From the NCBI GenBank assembly GCA_003290165.1, contig QNQO01005871.1, forward strand, positions 209,435 through 273,434: 64,000 nt of DNA, read 5' to 3'. Origin of the DNA: Berberis thunbergii (taxonomy: Eukaryota > Streptophyta > Magnoliopsida > Ranunculales > Berberidaceae). Positions 1-9,988 of this stretch are shown here, piece by piece. The notes under the pieces are model-generated. The model did not search any database and was not told the origin of the DNA. It worked only from the letters and a program-made list of their open reading frames with translations. How positions within the stretch are numbered: position 1 is the first letter of the stretch; every line of letters starts with the position of its first letter. The position numbers and the translations under genes were made by a program.

Positions 1-608
1 TCTGCATAGTTGCACCTTGGTTATCTGGGCTCCTCCTCCCTCATAAAGTGATTCCCCTTTTTGTTCTAGGCCTGATGCCTGACATGTCAATTCTGTGGGC
101 TCGAGCTGTAAATGGCAATAATTTAGCGGCTTCAGAGTTGCATAATGGCAGTCTCTTGCTACTGGTTGATCTCCTCGGATAGTCCCTTGGGCATGGTTGG
201 TTGTATATTTTATGCATTGGTGTAGGGTGGAGACCACTGCTTCCACATGATGAAGCTATAGTCTTCAGAGAATAATGTTGTAAGTGGACGGGGCGGGTCA
301 ACTACCATTAACTCTTGGACAAGGTACTTCCATAACTGTGGCTCTCCTGCCACCACCATAAGATTTATCATCCCGATGGGGAAGCACTTTTCTCCGCTGA
401 ATCCGACCATAGGGTGGGCGGCGGGTCTTAGGTCTTTCTCCTGTAGCTGCATGTTGCAAAATGCACTGAAGAACATGACATTTAGTGAGATTCCATTGTC
501 CACCAAGGTTCTCTTTACCTCCCACTTAGCGATAAAAATGGAGATGGCCAGGAAGTCATTGTGAAGAGAATGTACCCCCTGGATATCCCTCCTAGTAAAC
601 GTTAGCAA
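1..608 (-). pseudogene. Retropepsin-like protease and linker to RT (E1)
   Basis: The minus-strand frame from 608 down shows a retropepsin-like segment: ...RRDIQGVHSLHNDFL, then LVDNGIS followed by a hydrophobic stretch, then VGFSGEKCFP and LMVVDPP. In plant Ty3/gypsy proteases the LVDNGSS motif carries the catalytic Asp; Asp and Gly are kept here but the second Ser is replaced (NGIS). The protease would cut the Gag-Pol polyprotein inside the particle. From about 240 to 1 the frame changes and matches the spacer between protease and RT, with a GTIRGDQPVARDCHY-like stretch typical of Tat elements. Frameshift and stops make it non-functional. RT itself is not in the window. Confidence 0.75.
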
Positions 609-839
609 TGGGATTGGGTTGTGAACTCATGCGTGCTGCAATTGTCGGTCCTCATGCCGAGATGGTGTCCTCTTAGTATCCTCTTGTGAGACCTTTTTGA
701 TTGCTCCCTTTCAGGACCAACCCCGTGGAAGACGTAAATGACGCCAAAAGCTTCATTTTCAATCTCCTTTATAGCATTTGCATTTTTCTTTGCTCAACCC
801 TGCTTCCTGTCCGAGCCTAGGAACTCCTTGAGTTTGCCT

Positions 840-2084
840 TTACTGATCAAGTAGTCGACTTTTCCTCTGAGGTTTCTACAATCCTTAGTATCATGTCTGC
901 TTTCCTTGTGGTAGGCACAATATTTGTTGTTGTCATGTCGAATAGGGTCTCCTCGCTACTTAGGCAGCCACTTCAGCTCTTCCCTATCCTTGATGGAATC
1001 TAGGATGTTGCGCAGAATGGTATTGAGAGGGGTGACAGACTTGGACCCTATGTAATTTGTGGCCTTGTCCTGCCTGGTGCAGCTCGAATCGATCTTGTTG
1101 TCTGTGCGCTTTCTCTTGTTACCATCATCCTCCTCTTTCTTTTTCCCCTTTTTCTTATCGTTTGGAACAGATGGCTTATTCTTTGACTTCGTCTCTCTCT
1201 TAAAAGCCAACATTTCGTCCAGAGTAATGCATCTCTAAGCAAGTTTGTCATATTGGTCGGGGGGGTCCAGGGTAAGGAAGTCATAAAGCTTGCCTCTTCT
1301 AAGACCTAAAGTGAAAGCCGTGACGGTAGTATCATTACTACAGCCATCGATGAGGGTCAACTCATCATTAAAACGCTCCTCCTGAGTCATTGACTGCCAA
1401 TGAAGCGTGTGTGGAACACCAATGCCAACGTTCGAAATGAATCGATGGATTTCAAAGGAATGTTGTGGAACCATGCCAGTGTTGACGTTTTCAGGCTTGC
1501 AGGGAATGATCGACACATTATTGCATCAGGCCCTTCTTGAGCGCCATGACATGTTGGAAGTAGCGCAAGTGATTGAATGGGTTTCCTATCCCGTCGTAAA
1601 ACTCCAACTTCGGTGGGGTGATTTATTTGGCAGCGGTTTGTCCGTGACATAGTCCATTAACGGAGGGACCATGAGACTAAACATGACGTCTGGATTTGTG
1701 GCCCCATTGAGGATTGGGTATTGTGAAACGTGTCTTCGACTCTGGACGTTGGGTCTCTATTGGCTACACCTTTGCCTCTTGTCCATCAAGAAGTTGCTGG
1801 GGAAGCATGCTTTTCCTGAACGTGCTCTCTGAAATTTTTTGAGACTGGGCTCTTCGCTGCTCACGGTCTACCTGTGTAGGTGGAGGATTCTGTTGTTTTA
1901 GAGTCTCTAGCGTTTCTGTGATTTGTTGTATCTGTGTTGATAGTAGGTTCACCCTTGGAACTATTGCGGCGGCCACTAGCGCCGGGGTCTTAGGAGGTTT
2001 CTCCCTTGGCTGTGGTGGAGCTCTACCAGTTTGAGCGTTCGAAGGCTCGACAACATCTCCATTGTTGTTCAACCTTGTTGCCAC
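840..2084 (-). pseudogene. gag remnant (E1)
   Basis: Gag begins at the ATG at 2084, about 80 bases inside the LTR, and the first 106 codons are open (MATRLNNNGDVVEPSNAQTG, proline-rich, then a short amphipathic region with QIQQITETLETLKQQ). The capsid-like Retrotrans_gag part follows in two other frames: SLKTSTLAWFHNIPLKSIDS near 1500 and FTLGLRRGKLYDFLTLDPP near 1290. A lysine-rich stretch near 1140-1210 precedes a Tat-type zinc-binding motif near 880-925, CAYHKESRHDTKDC (C-x2-H-x4-H-x4-C). Gag packages element RNA in cytoplasmic particles. At least two frameshifts interrupt it. Confidence 0.82.
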
Positions 2085-2145
2085 TATCTCGCTGATTCTC
2101 TAGAAAAAGTAATACTACTGTTTTTCTGAAGAACTTTGTCGTTCT

Positions 2146-2163
2146 CCGTGGACAGAGCCAAAT
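2146..2163 (-). promoter_or_regulatory. Primer-binding site of E1
   Basis: Directly inside the 5' LTR, on the minus strand, lies ATTTGGCTCTGTCCACGG. It corresponds to the TGGCGCCGTC-type site of E3 and E6, which pairs with the acceptor end of plant tRNA-Asp; two changes in the core (GGCTCTG for GGCGCCG) suggest decay. Confidence 0.7.
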
Positions 2164-2741
2164 TGATGTAGTCAATAAGGCTTAGGAGAGGCTTAAAACT
2201 ATGAAGTGGGATTTTGTAGTGTACCTCTACTTCATCCAGTTTATCTCCCTTTTACAGTGTAGAAGTCCTTGATCGGCTAAGCCTTTAATGGCACAGTTTA
2301 GGAAAAATATCTTGCTTGAGATCCTATCCTAATTGGGAGTTGTCGATGTGGAATAGTTTCCTTACATGACTCGTGTTCCTAGATTTTTGGAAGAGGTGTC
2401 CCTTTCTAAGTGTTGTCCTTGCAAGGAAGTTTCCTTTCCTGACTTATACCCTAGTATTTGTTTCCTACTTGGATCCAATGTGTTTCTAACCTGCCAGTCT
2501 TGGATAGATCTCTTAGATACTTTTCTTAGAGGTCTTATGAGTATTGGGCCTGATCGTGTGACGTGTGGGCTTAATGGCTCATTGCAACTCGGACCTGACT
2601 TCCTGGATCTTGCCAATGAAGGACTTGGTGCAGTTTGGGTCTCACTGGATTGAGCATGGAATCGGGCTTGCTTTGTTCTGTTGGCGAGATTATCATGACA
2701 CATGTACGGTGCTGATCAGAGGACGGTTTGATGTATCATCA
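2164..2741 (-). repeat. 5' LTR of E1
   Basis: On the minus strand it starts TGATGATACATCAAACCG and ends TACATCA, with the TG...CA termini of an LTR. It is 578 bp, about 100 bp shorter than the E3 and E5 LTRs. The missing part lies next to the primer site: after TGATGTAGTC (plus-strand view) the sequence jumps straight to AATAAGGCTTAGG, skipping about 109 bp present in E3. The sense TATA of the other copies (TATAAAAGGG) is TGTAAAAGGG here, near 2245. Confidence 0.88.
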
Positions 2742-2759
2742 CTTCCAACCTATCCCCCG

Positions 2760-4489
2760 CAGACAATGCCTCTGCCAAATCAGACTTAAGTGATTCCAAA
2801 CAGACCCCATGAGCTCCCGATCTTGTCTGCCAGGCCTCCAAGTCAACGTCTGATTGAACATATCTCTATTGATATGCCTCCTGGAGGCATAAGAAATGTC
2901 CACCTCCTGATGCCAGACCTAGTTGCTCATCTTTACTACATCTGAGGCAAATAGATTGTTCCACACAACCGGGTGGAGGTCCATTGGGACCAGAATCACA
3001 ACAGCATGGCCCTTCGCTGTCTTCACGACATCAAGACCCTCTTCCACCACTTTCCCCTTACTCACAATGATTGGCTCTCTCTCAGGAGCTGATTTGAAAG
3101 CAGTTGACAGGGAAGAAGGAAGGGAATTGTCTCTCGGACCCATCGTCATCTCAATCTGAGGTTGAGAGCGGGACAAAGGACAATACGGGCAATTTGGAGG
3201 GGCCTTTCGCCATAGGGAAAACGGTCAAGCGACTCTTCACCGAGTTAAGGAGACTTGCAATGCAAGGAGGGATTATAGTAGAAGTTCTCCGATGAAAAGG
3301 GACGAGTCTGACCTGAATCAGACGAAGCTACCAAACCTACCTACAACAACAGGTTGTTCATAACCTTCGCTTGCTCAGTCCTCAGCTTCCTAGCATCTTC
3401 AACCCCATCAATTATAGATATGCCTTCTCCAAGTCAAGAAGGGAAATTGGGGCCTTCACTCGAGCATCATGCCCCTCGGGCACAACAACTTCCGCCCCAG
3501 TGGACAAATCAAGATCTTGCCCCGTAACTTTGCGCCCACCCTCTGAAGCGATCAACTGCGCAGGCATAGGCTTAGGCATGGTGTGATGCTTTTTGAAACA
3601 ACGAAAGAAGAAAGTGCCTCATCCAACGCCACCTTCCTCAACAAGCTAGGAATCTTAACCTTTGAGAGCTTCCTCTTCTTCGAAGAAGATTTACATTTAG
3701 ACTTTAGCTTTAGACTCTAAAAAGAGTAGAAGCCTCATGCCAGTAAGCCCACAACCCGTTGCTTTTGATATTATAGGGTTGGACGACATCCTCCACCCCC
3801 ATCCGAGGCATGTCATGAAATTTATCCATGACCGCTTCGTCCTTAGAAGAAATGGGGCGTCATTGGAAATTTCCCTACAATAAGCACGAATAATAATTAA
3901 ATAGGCAATCAATATAAGCAGGATTGAGAATGGAGTTAAACTTACTCAGTTGCTTAAACTCCTGCATGATCGGATGACCATCAAGCTCGAAGTATTTCAA
4001 GTTCGCAGCAGCCATGAAGCAATACCCCTGCTAGAACTTGTAATCGTTAGGCAGCTTGCCAAAACAAGTCGACGACTTCAACATGCACACGGTGTGCTCA
4101 TTTATTCGATGAAAGGTGAGCAATTGGATCACCCTCGGAGACACTCGGACACCAGGGTCCTTCGCCCTAATCAGAATGGAGATAATCGTCTTGTACCCGT
4201 TTGTCACCAGCTGAGTGGGTCACATGCCGAGGTACGCTAGGAAGCTCCAAATTTCCTTGATGACATGAAAACGAATGCATGATTGCACCATACCTTGGTG
4301 CAAGAAGATAAATCCTTTCGAATGAGACAATGGCGCTTGACTAGCGTCCAATGTGAAGAACACCAAATCATCAGGGATCCCATACTTCTCGCGAAGGCCC
4401 TCGAGAGTCGACTTGAGGATCGACCTCTCCTCGAAAAACTTATGGCCTTTAGTGAACAATTCATTGGGAAGCTGATTCTGGCCCGCCAT
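2760..4489 (-). pseudogene. Antisense additional ORF of E2 (Transposase_28-like, spliced)
   Basis: It is encoded opposite to the element's own gag-pol direction. Exon 1 starts at the ATG at 4489 (MAGQNQLPNELF) and runs into a domain with IPDDLVFFTL, SKGFIFLHQGMV and IRFHVIKEIWSFLAYLGM, which resembles the Pfam Transposase_28 family. The start is supported by E5, which begins MAGQNQLPGELF at the same place. An intron (3875-3945, GTAAGT...TTGTAG) is followed by a segment with DEAVMDKFHDMPRM and VEDVVQPYNIKSNGL, matching E5 and E6. Farther down, GKVVEEGLDVVKTAKG near 3050 matches E5 as well. Stops and frameshifts break it, and the 3' end is cut off by E1. Function unknown. Confidence 0.72.
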
Positions 4490-4607
4490 GGAAGACTATA
4501 TAAACTTTCGAATACGAAAGTCTAACAAAAGCAAAAGCGCAGAAAGTCAAATGACAAAGTAGAGTCTCTTGAATTGAAAAGTAAAGAAACTAAACTTTGC
4601 AATGAAG

Positions 4608-4714
4608 GGGATATATATATATATAACAAGGATTCTCGCTTTTTTTTAGTAGTCACATGCCCAATTAATGATACGAGCCGCTCGAGGAGGCAATTCAGAC
4701 TCAATCATCATGAC
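4608..4714 (-). promoter_or_regulatory. Putative promoter of the E2 antisense gene
   Basis: An alternating AT stretch at 4610-4626 could act as TATA, about 125 bases upstream of the ATG at 4489. About 35-45 bp farther upstream, 4661-4714 is nearly identical to 49873-49926 of E5 and similar to blocks in E3 and E6. Read on the minus strand it contains ATGATGATTGAGTCTGAATT, CTCGAG and ATTAATTGG. Promoter activity is inferred from conservation and spacing only. Confidence 0.5.
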
Positions 4715-4768
4715 CGCCAGTTCTTTCATGACATGACTTAGTTGACCGACGAGCCGGCCCACTAACTC

Positions 4769-4780
4769 GAGGGGAGTAAC
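4769..4780 (+). promoter_or_regulatory. Polypurine tract of E2
   Basis: GAGGGGAGTAAC directly precedes the LTR start TGATGATAC. It is the expected plus-strand primer position and fixes the orientation: this is the 3' LTR. Confidence 0.75.
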
Positions 4781-5450
4781 TGATGATACACCAAACCGTC
4801 AAGTAATCCACGTCGTACACATGGCATGATGATCTCGTCAACAGAGCAAAATGGGCCTAATTGCGCACCCAATCTGGCAAAGCCTAGACCACATGAAGCC
4901 CACTGAGATAGGGTCGAGGAGGTTGGACCAAAACAACAACGCCCTATTAAGCCCATGCGTCACATGGTCATGCCCAATACCCATAAGACCTAATAAGGCA
5001 AGTATCAGGGGGATAGACCTAAGACGTGCATGCTAGCTATATATTGACTCCTATCAGGAAACAAATACCAGAATATAAGTCATGCATGGAAACTCTCCTG
5101 CATGGACAAACTCCACAAGGAAAGAATTTCCCGCAGATCTAGGAGCACAAGTCGTGTAGGAAACTTTCCTACATGAACGACTACTAACGAGGAAGAGATA
5201 TCCAGTAAAATATATTTCCCTAAACTACACCACCAAAGGCCTAGCCGAACAAGGACTCTTGCATAATAAATAGGCCACAAGGATGAGGAACAAAGATACA
5301 CTACAAAACCCAATTTACAACATTACACCTTTCTTAAGCCTTGTCTGACTTAAATATCGGAGTGTCATCGATCACCACAACTGTGGTATTTGGCTCACGT
5401 ATGTTCCATGTACAGGTCAAGGTCAAGGAGAACATGATTTGACACCATCA
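4781..5450 (+). repeat. 3' LTR of E2
   Basis: The 670-bp repeat starts TGATGATACACCAAACCG and ends GACACCATCA. It aligns along its whole length with the LTRs of E3 and E5 (in E3 as reverse complement), including the stretch near 5340 with CCTTGTCTGACTTAAAT, which in other copies reads CTTATCTAACTTAAGC. The last 60 bases have diverged most. Confidence 0.87.
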
Positions 5451-5672
5451 ATAGTAATAATACACCATTAATGAAATATCAATAAGACACATTTTCCTTA
5501 AGAAAGACATGTAATTCTCATTTAATGATTGAATGAGCATTTAGTTTCTTCCCTTGAGACAATCATGCATGTGTACATGTCCCTCCTTGTGCCAAACACA
5601 CCTCACTTGAGTGTGTCTCCCACCTTTAAAACCATTCGGAGCGTACATGTCCCACGTGGGGTGTCGGCCATG

Positions 5673-6419
5673 GGCAGAGCCACGTTGAGCACCCCCTCCT
5701 CAATTTTGAGATTTTCTACCATTAGTATAGGTAATGTAGGCTCCACAAAATATTTTAATTAATTTGCCCTCTGAAATTATTTTATGCCCCCCTCCCCACC
5801 CTCTCATATATAAGCATAAGATAATTTATTCCCAATCAGTTGTATGAAAAATACATGTTTGCCCACTCGATTTCGATCTTACTCATTGTTGGCTCTATGG
5901 AAAATGTATTTACCCTCTAATACTAGTGCAATACTATTCTCCATTTCAATTTCATCCAAACACTTGCTAGCAATCAACATTACCTCATGTTCACCCAATT
6001 ATTTTCCTATGAAATCAAACCCATTTTTCACCACTATCTACATTTAGCTATGTTAAACTATTTGGAGCTCTTATAGAGATATTCAATAAGTTGGCATAAG
6101 TTTACTTATCATCTTTTTAATACATTAATTTGGCCATGCTTTGATTATGCCTATCTTGAGCAAGTGATATTGTAAGGAAAATACTTCTTCGAAAATCAAA
6201 ATTCTCGTATATTACCAGTGTATCCATAAGAGGATTTGTTATTTGCTTGGCAAATTATTATGATTGAGAATTTTACATCCTTAAAAAAAATATACAACTT
6301 GTACGATAAGTGTTTTTTTTTTTAATTATCAATAGAATAATCAAAATTTTTAGGTGAAAACAACCTCAAATATTTTTTGAAAATTTTTTTGCCCACTAGA
6401 CAAAAATCTTGGCTCCGCC
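5673..6419. mobile_element. Possible non-autonomous DNA element with GGCAGAGCCA / TGGCTCCGCC ends
   Basis: The ends GGCAGAGCCA (5673) and TGGCTCCGCC (6410-6419) form a short imperfect inverted repeat around 747 bp of AT-rich, non-coding sequence. Ends of the GGCGGAGCCA type recur in plant transposons. I could not find a convincing target-site duplication, so superfamily and exact borders are open. Confidence 0.35.
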
Positions 6420-6429
6420 TTTGGTGTCA

Positions 6430-6962
6430 AGGATTGTGATTTCGCGAAATTAGATGAAAATTTTTCGTTTTTTTTAAATTATGAAAAGAAAAAATTACAT
6501 TTTCGAGGGTTTTTTTGAAATATTTCGAGGTATTTTCATAAAAATTAAAAACGAGCTACTAAAAATTATTTTTGATGATTTTTTCGAAATATTTTGGGAT
6601 TTTTTTCGTAAATTTTGAGTTTTTTTTTTCTAATTATCATTTATTCTAATTATTTATTGATTTTTGAAACCACCCCCTAATTTCCTAATTATCACTTCTT
6701 CTACTTATATATTGATTTTTAAAACTACCCCTTGATTTTCTAATTATAGGTATTTTGGTTTCATTTAATGTGTTTAATACATTTATTTACTTCCATATTA
6801 TTTTTTTCACATATTTAATATACCCTTGAAATTTATTATATATTTCAAGTATCGTCAAATTATTTAAGTTTTTTCTTTACACACCAAAATATTTATATTT
6901 CTTGAAATATTTCTTAAAATCAAGAGACCAAAATTAACTTGAAAAAACGAAATCACAATCCT
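6430..6962. mobile_element. MITE-like element with AGGATTGTGATTTCG inverted repeats
   Basis: The 533-bp, very AT-rich element begins AGGATTGTGATTTCG and ends with its exact complement. It is flanked by TTGGTGTCA (6421-6429) and TGGGTGTCA (6963-6971), which match at 8 of 9 bases. Duplications of 8-9 bp are found in hAT and Mutator-like elements. There is no coding capacity. Confidence 0.65.
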
Positions 6963-8432
6963 TGGGTGTCATATCTAGGAATATGTCATCTCACCCGAAT
7001 TCTATCCATGGCAAGTATGTCATTAAGCATACATCCGAACACACATGGAATTATGTACCTAATATGCAAACAAGTCTGCATACGAAAGTGATACTTATAC
7101 AAGCAAGTTTGTATACTAAAATCATTTTTTTCATTTCTTTTATTTTTTTACATTTCTTTTCAAAAAAAATTCTTTTCAAAAAAATTTGAATTGTGGAAGA
7201 GAGTATAAAAATCAAATAAATCTCAAATGTAGCTTAGGAAGTCCAAGTGCATCACAATCAAATACTCATGCACCATAACACATTAACATACCTTGTCTGA
7301 CCCTTAACACCTTAAGGATCGCTACAAATCAACCATTCAACTTACATAACAATCAAATTCAATTCATAATATGCAAATACCAAATTGGAGAGCAATACAA
7401 ATACTCAAATTTATCTCATCAAGAAATGAATCCTAACAAATTAATTTCAACGTACTAATAACAACTTCACCTTTAAGGTGAACTCCTAGCAAAATCTACC
7501 ATGTGCAAAGATTATCACAATTTATCATATAGACATTTAATTTCACAATAATATATATTTAATGCTATATTCATATAATGTTCACATAATGTACCTACCT
7601 AATTTTCACATAATAATATTTCAATGGTTTAGTTCCAAACATATTGTTGACTCGACATGTATAAAATTCTAAATTTCAATTCCAAAGATATACCAATATA
7701 TAGTAAATAATATTTTTGTAATCCACAATTTATAGATTTCAATACTATAAAATAACAAGTATTCTTAAATAAATTTAAAGTGAACTATTCAGCATATACT
7801 AAACATAATACTACAAGTCCTCAAACAAAATTGAATCATATTTTTCTTCGCAAAATAATATTTAAAATAAAAGTAGTCTATAGAGTGAGAAATACTAACA
7901 TCAAGTTATCATGATTCGACTCATAAAGTCCCCAAAACTTTGCATTACATTATTACTTAATCAAAACACACTAGTATTATTTCTAATTATAATATGTAAG
8001 GTATTTACTGTACAAATATAGATATCAGTTTTTCTGACAAAGCGGTTCAGAATCAGGAAAAACTCAAAGCATGAAAGTTGTGACTTCTCTTATTTCAACT
8101 AAAAATTTGGTTTCTATGTTCAAAAAACACATATCATGTCAAACCACATATATAAGTTCAATCATATAATAAGATTGTAAAAAAAATATATATATATATA
8201 GCGTAGAATTTTACTCACTTTTTTCGTAAAACCTAAGATTGAAAGGTTTCCTCTTCTTTCACCTTTTCACCCTCTTCTTTAAGTGAGGTTTTTCCTCCCT
8301 TTTTTTTGTGTGTATTAAAGAGGAGGCGAGGTATTCTAAACTCTTTAATAAGATTCTTATCAGGGTTTCCTAATTTTTGCTAAACACACCTCTTTTTATT
8401 ACTTTAACCTCTACAAATAAAATAATAATTTA

Positions 8433-8435
<3 letters not shown>

Positions 8436-8523
<88 letters not shown>
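8436..8523. repeat. TA dinucleotide microsatellite
   Basis: About 44 uninterrupted TA units. Length is likely to vary between individuals and may be compressed or expanded in assembly. Confidence 0.97.
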
Positions 8524-8604
8524 CAAATACAAAATAATAATATTTACATTTACATAATTTGGCGGGTATTGCAAAAATCAAAGCTACACATTGTACTTAG
8601 GTAT

Positions 8605-8688
8605 TGCCTCCGACAAAAACCCTATAATTCAATGGAGCAACTTCTTGCCTCCGACAATAACCCTACAACTCAATGGAACAACTTCTTG
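8605..8688. repeat. Two-copy 42-bp direct repeat
   Basis: Two adjacent units starting GCCTCCGACAA (8605 and 8647) differ at a few bases and end with CAACTTCTT. Confidence 0.8.
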
Positions 8689-9017
8689 TTTTCCACCTAC
8701 AGGTTGTATATATGTTTTCTAGATGTTAAAAAAATAATTGCTATAACGTAATTTTATAGTAGAAAAAAAAACACAATAAGTATAATATGTACAACACAAT
8801 TTTCTCCTTCAAAAACATATTTACTATCATGGATTTCTAAAGTACAGTATCAAATAACGAAAGCATCAGCAACATTATGGTTGCATACAAAGCTTCAAGA
8901 AAAAACTCTACATACTAATACGGATTCATATGCCATACATTATTGACCTCTTACAAAGTCATTTTACTTATAGTAAATAATCATAGATAGCATGATGAAC
9001 CTTCCGGTATACACCAT

Positions 9018-9694
9018 TGATGTAGTCGATTCCTGTTCTCCTTCATCATTGCTTACCTAGACTTGCACAAGTAGCAAACGTGAGCCAAGGACCACCATGT
9101 GGCAGCCGATGGCACTCTAATGCTTAAGTTAGATAAGGCTTAGGAGAGTCTTAAAATTGTAAATTGGAATTCTGTAGCGTACCTCTAGTTCATTGACCTT
9201 ATCTCTCTTTTATAGTGTATGAGTCCCTGTTCGGTTAAGCCTTTGGTGGCGTAGTTTAGGACAGAGATCTTGCTTGAGATCTAATCCTGATTGGGAGTTG
9301 TCCATGTGGGATAGTTTCCCTACATGACTTGTGCTCCTAGATCTGTGGGAGAGGTTTCCTTTTCCGAGTGTTGTCCATGCAAGGAAGTTTTCTTGCCTGA
9401 CTTATACTCTAGTATTTATTTTCTAGTCGGATCGAATGTGTTGTTGGCCTGTCGATCTTGGGTATATCTCTCAAATACTTGCCTTACAGGTTTTACGAGT
9501 ATTGGGTCTGACCGCGTGACGTGTGGACATAATGACTCATTGCAACTCGGACCCGATTGTTTAGATCCTACAAATGACGGGCTTGGTGTTGTTTGGGCCT
9601 CACTAGATTAAGCATGCAATCGGGCCTACTTTGTTATATTGACGAGATCATCGTGACACATGTATGGTGCTAATCAGAGGATGGTTTGGCATCA
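9018..9694 (-). repeat. 3' LTR of E3
   Basis: It matches 19849-20528 over its length. In plus-strand view it starts TGATGTAGTCGATTCC and ends GGTTTGGCATCA, where other copies have GGTTTGGTGTATCATCA; a few bases are lost at that tip. The adjoining purine tract identifies it as the 3' LTR. Confidence 0.93.
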
Positions 9695-9717
9695 CCTACT
9701 CCCCCCCCCCCCCCCCC
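9695..9717 (-). promoter_or_regulatory. Polypurine tract of E3 with a 17-G run
   Basis: On the minus strand 17 consecutive G are followed by AGTAGG and then the LTR. In E2, E4, E5 and E6 the G run is only 4 to 6 long, so it has expanded here. The position is that of the plus-strand primer. Confidence 0.8.
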
Positions 9718-9773
9718 GCGAGTTAGTGAACCATCTGTCGGTCCACTAAATCGCTTTGATAGAATCTGTACAG

Positions 9774-9880
9774 TTGTGATGATTGAACCTAAAGCGTTGT
9801 CTCAAGCAACGCACATCATTAAATGAGTTCGAGACCGTTCAATAAGGAAAGGGGGCTTGACTGCCCGGTGCTTATATAAG
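9774..9880 (+). promoter_or_regulatory. Putative promoter of the E3 antisense gene
   Basis: TATATAA at 9873-9879 lies about 110 bases upstream of the expected protein start. The block 9775-9828 (GTGATGATTGAACCTAAA ... CATTAAATGAG) corresponds to blocks in E2, E5 and E6 at almost the same distance from TATA, about 43-45 bp. Transcription would run from just inside the 3' LTR toward the middle of the element. Confidence 0.6.
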
Positions 9881-9988
9881 CCGCCGCTTTTGTGAAAGAG
9901 AGTCTCTTCACCTTGTATATCTTCTACATCCTTTTTGTTTTGTTTTCTTTGTTGCAAATCTTTTTTTTAAAGTTATAACTTTCTTTTC

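Larger units (their letters stand above)
1..2741 (-). mobile_element. E1: partial Tat-like Ty3/gypsy LTR retrotransposon (5' part)
   Basis: The element reads on the minus strand from its 5' LTR (2164-2741) through primer site, gag and protease to the left edge of the window, so RT, integrase and the 3' LTR lie outside. Gag and protease remnants resemble those of E3 and E6. Immediately right of the LTR the sequence changes to the reverse-strand additional gene of E2, so E1 is nested in E2. The 5-bp flank on the right is CTTCC; its partner would lie beyond the left edge. Several frames are needed to follow gag and protease, so this copy is dead. Confidence 0.88.
2742..5450 (+). mobile_element. 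E2: Tat-like LTR retrotransposon, 3' part
   Basis: What remains is the reverse-strand additional gene (2760-4489), its promoter region, the polypurine tract and the 3' LTR. The order is the same as in E5, which also reads on the plus strand. The 5' half would lie left of E1, outside the window. Bases after the LTR are ATAGT; the matching duplication is not visible. Confidence 0.82.
6972..9017. other. AT-rich non-coding region with simple repeats
   Basis: I see no gene here. The region is strongly AT-rich. It holds a long TA dinucleotide run at 8436-8523 and a two-copy direct repeat of 42 bp at 8605-8688 (units start GCCTCCGACAA). A smaller TA run lies near 8190. The open frame across the TA run only encodes alternating Tyr-Ile and is not a gene. 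Confidence 0.7.

Noticed and set aside
8377..8751. Open frame of 124 codons
   Set aside because: Produced by the TA microsatellite (alternating Tyr-Ile).
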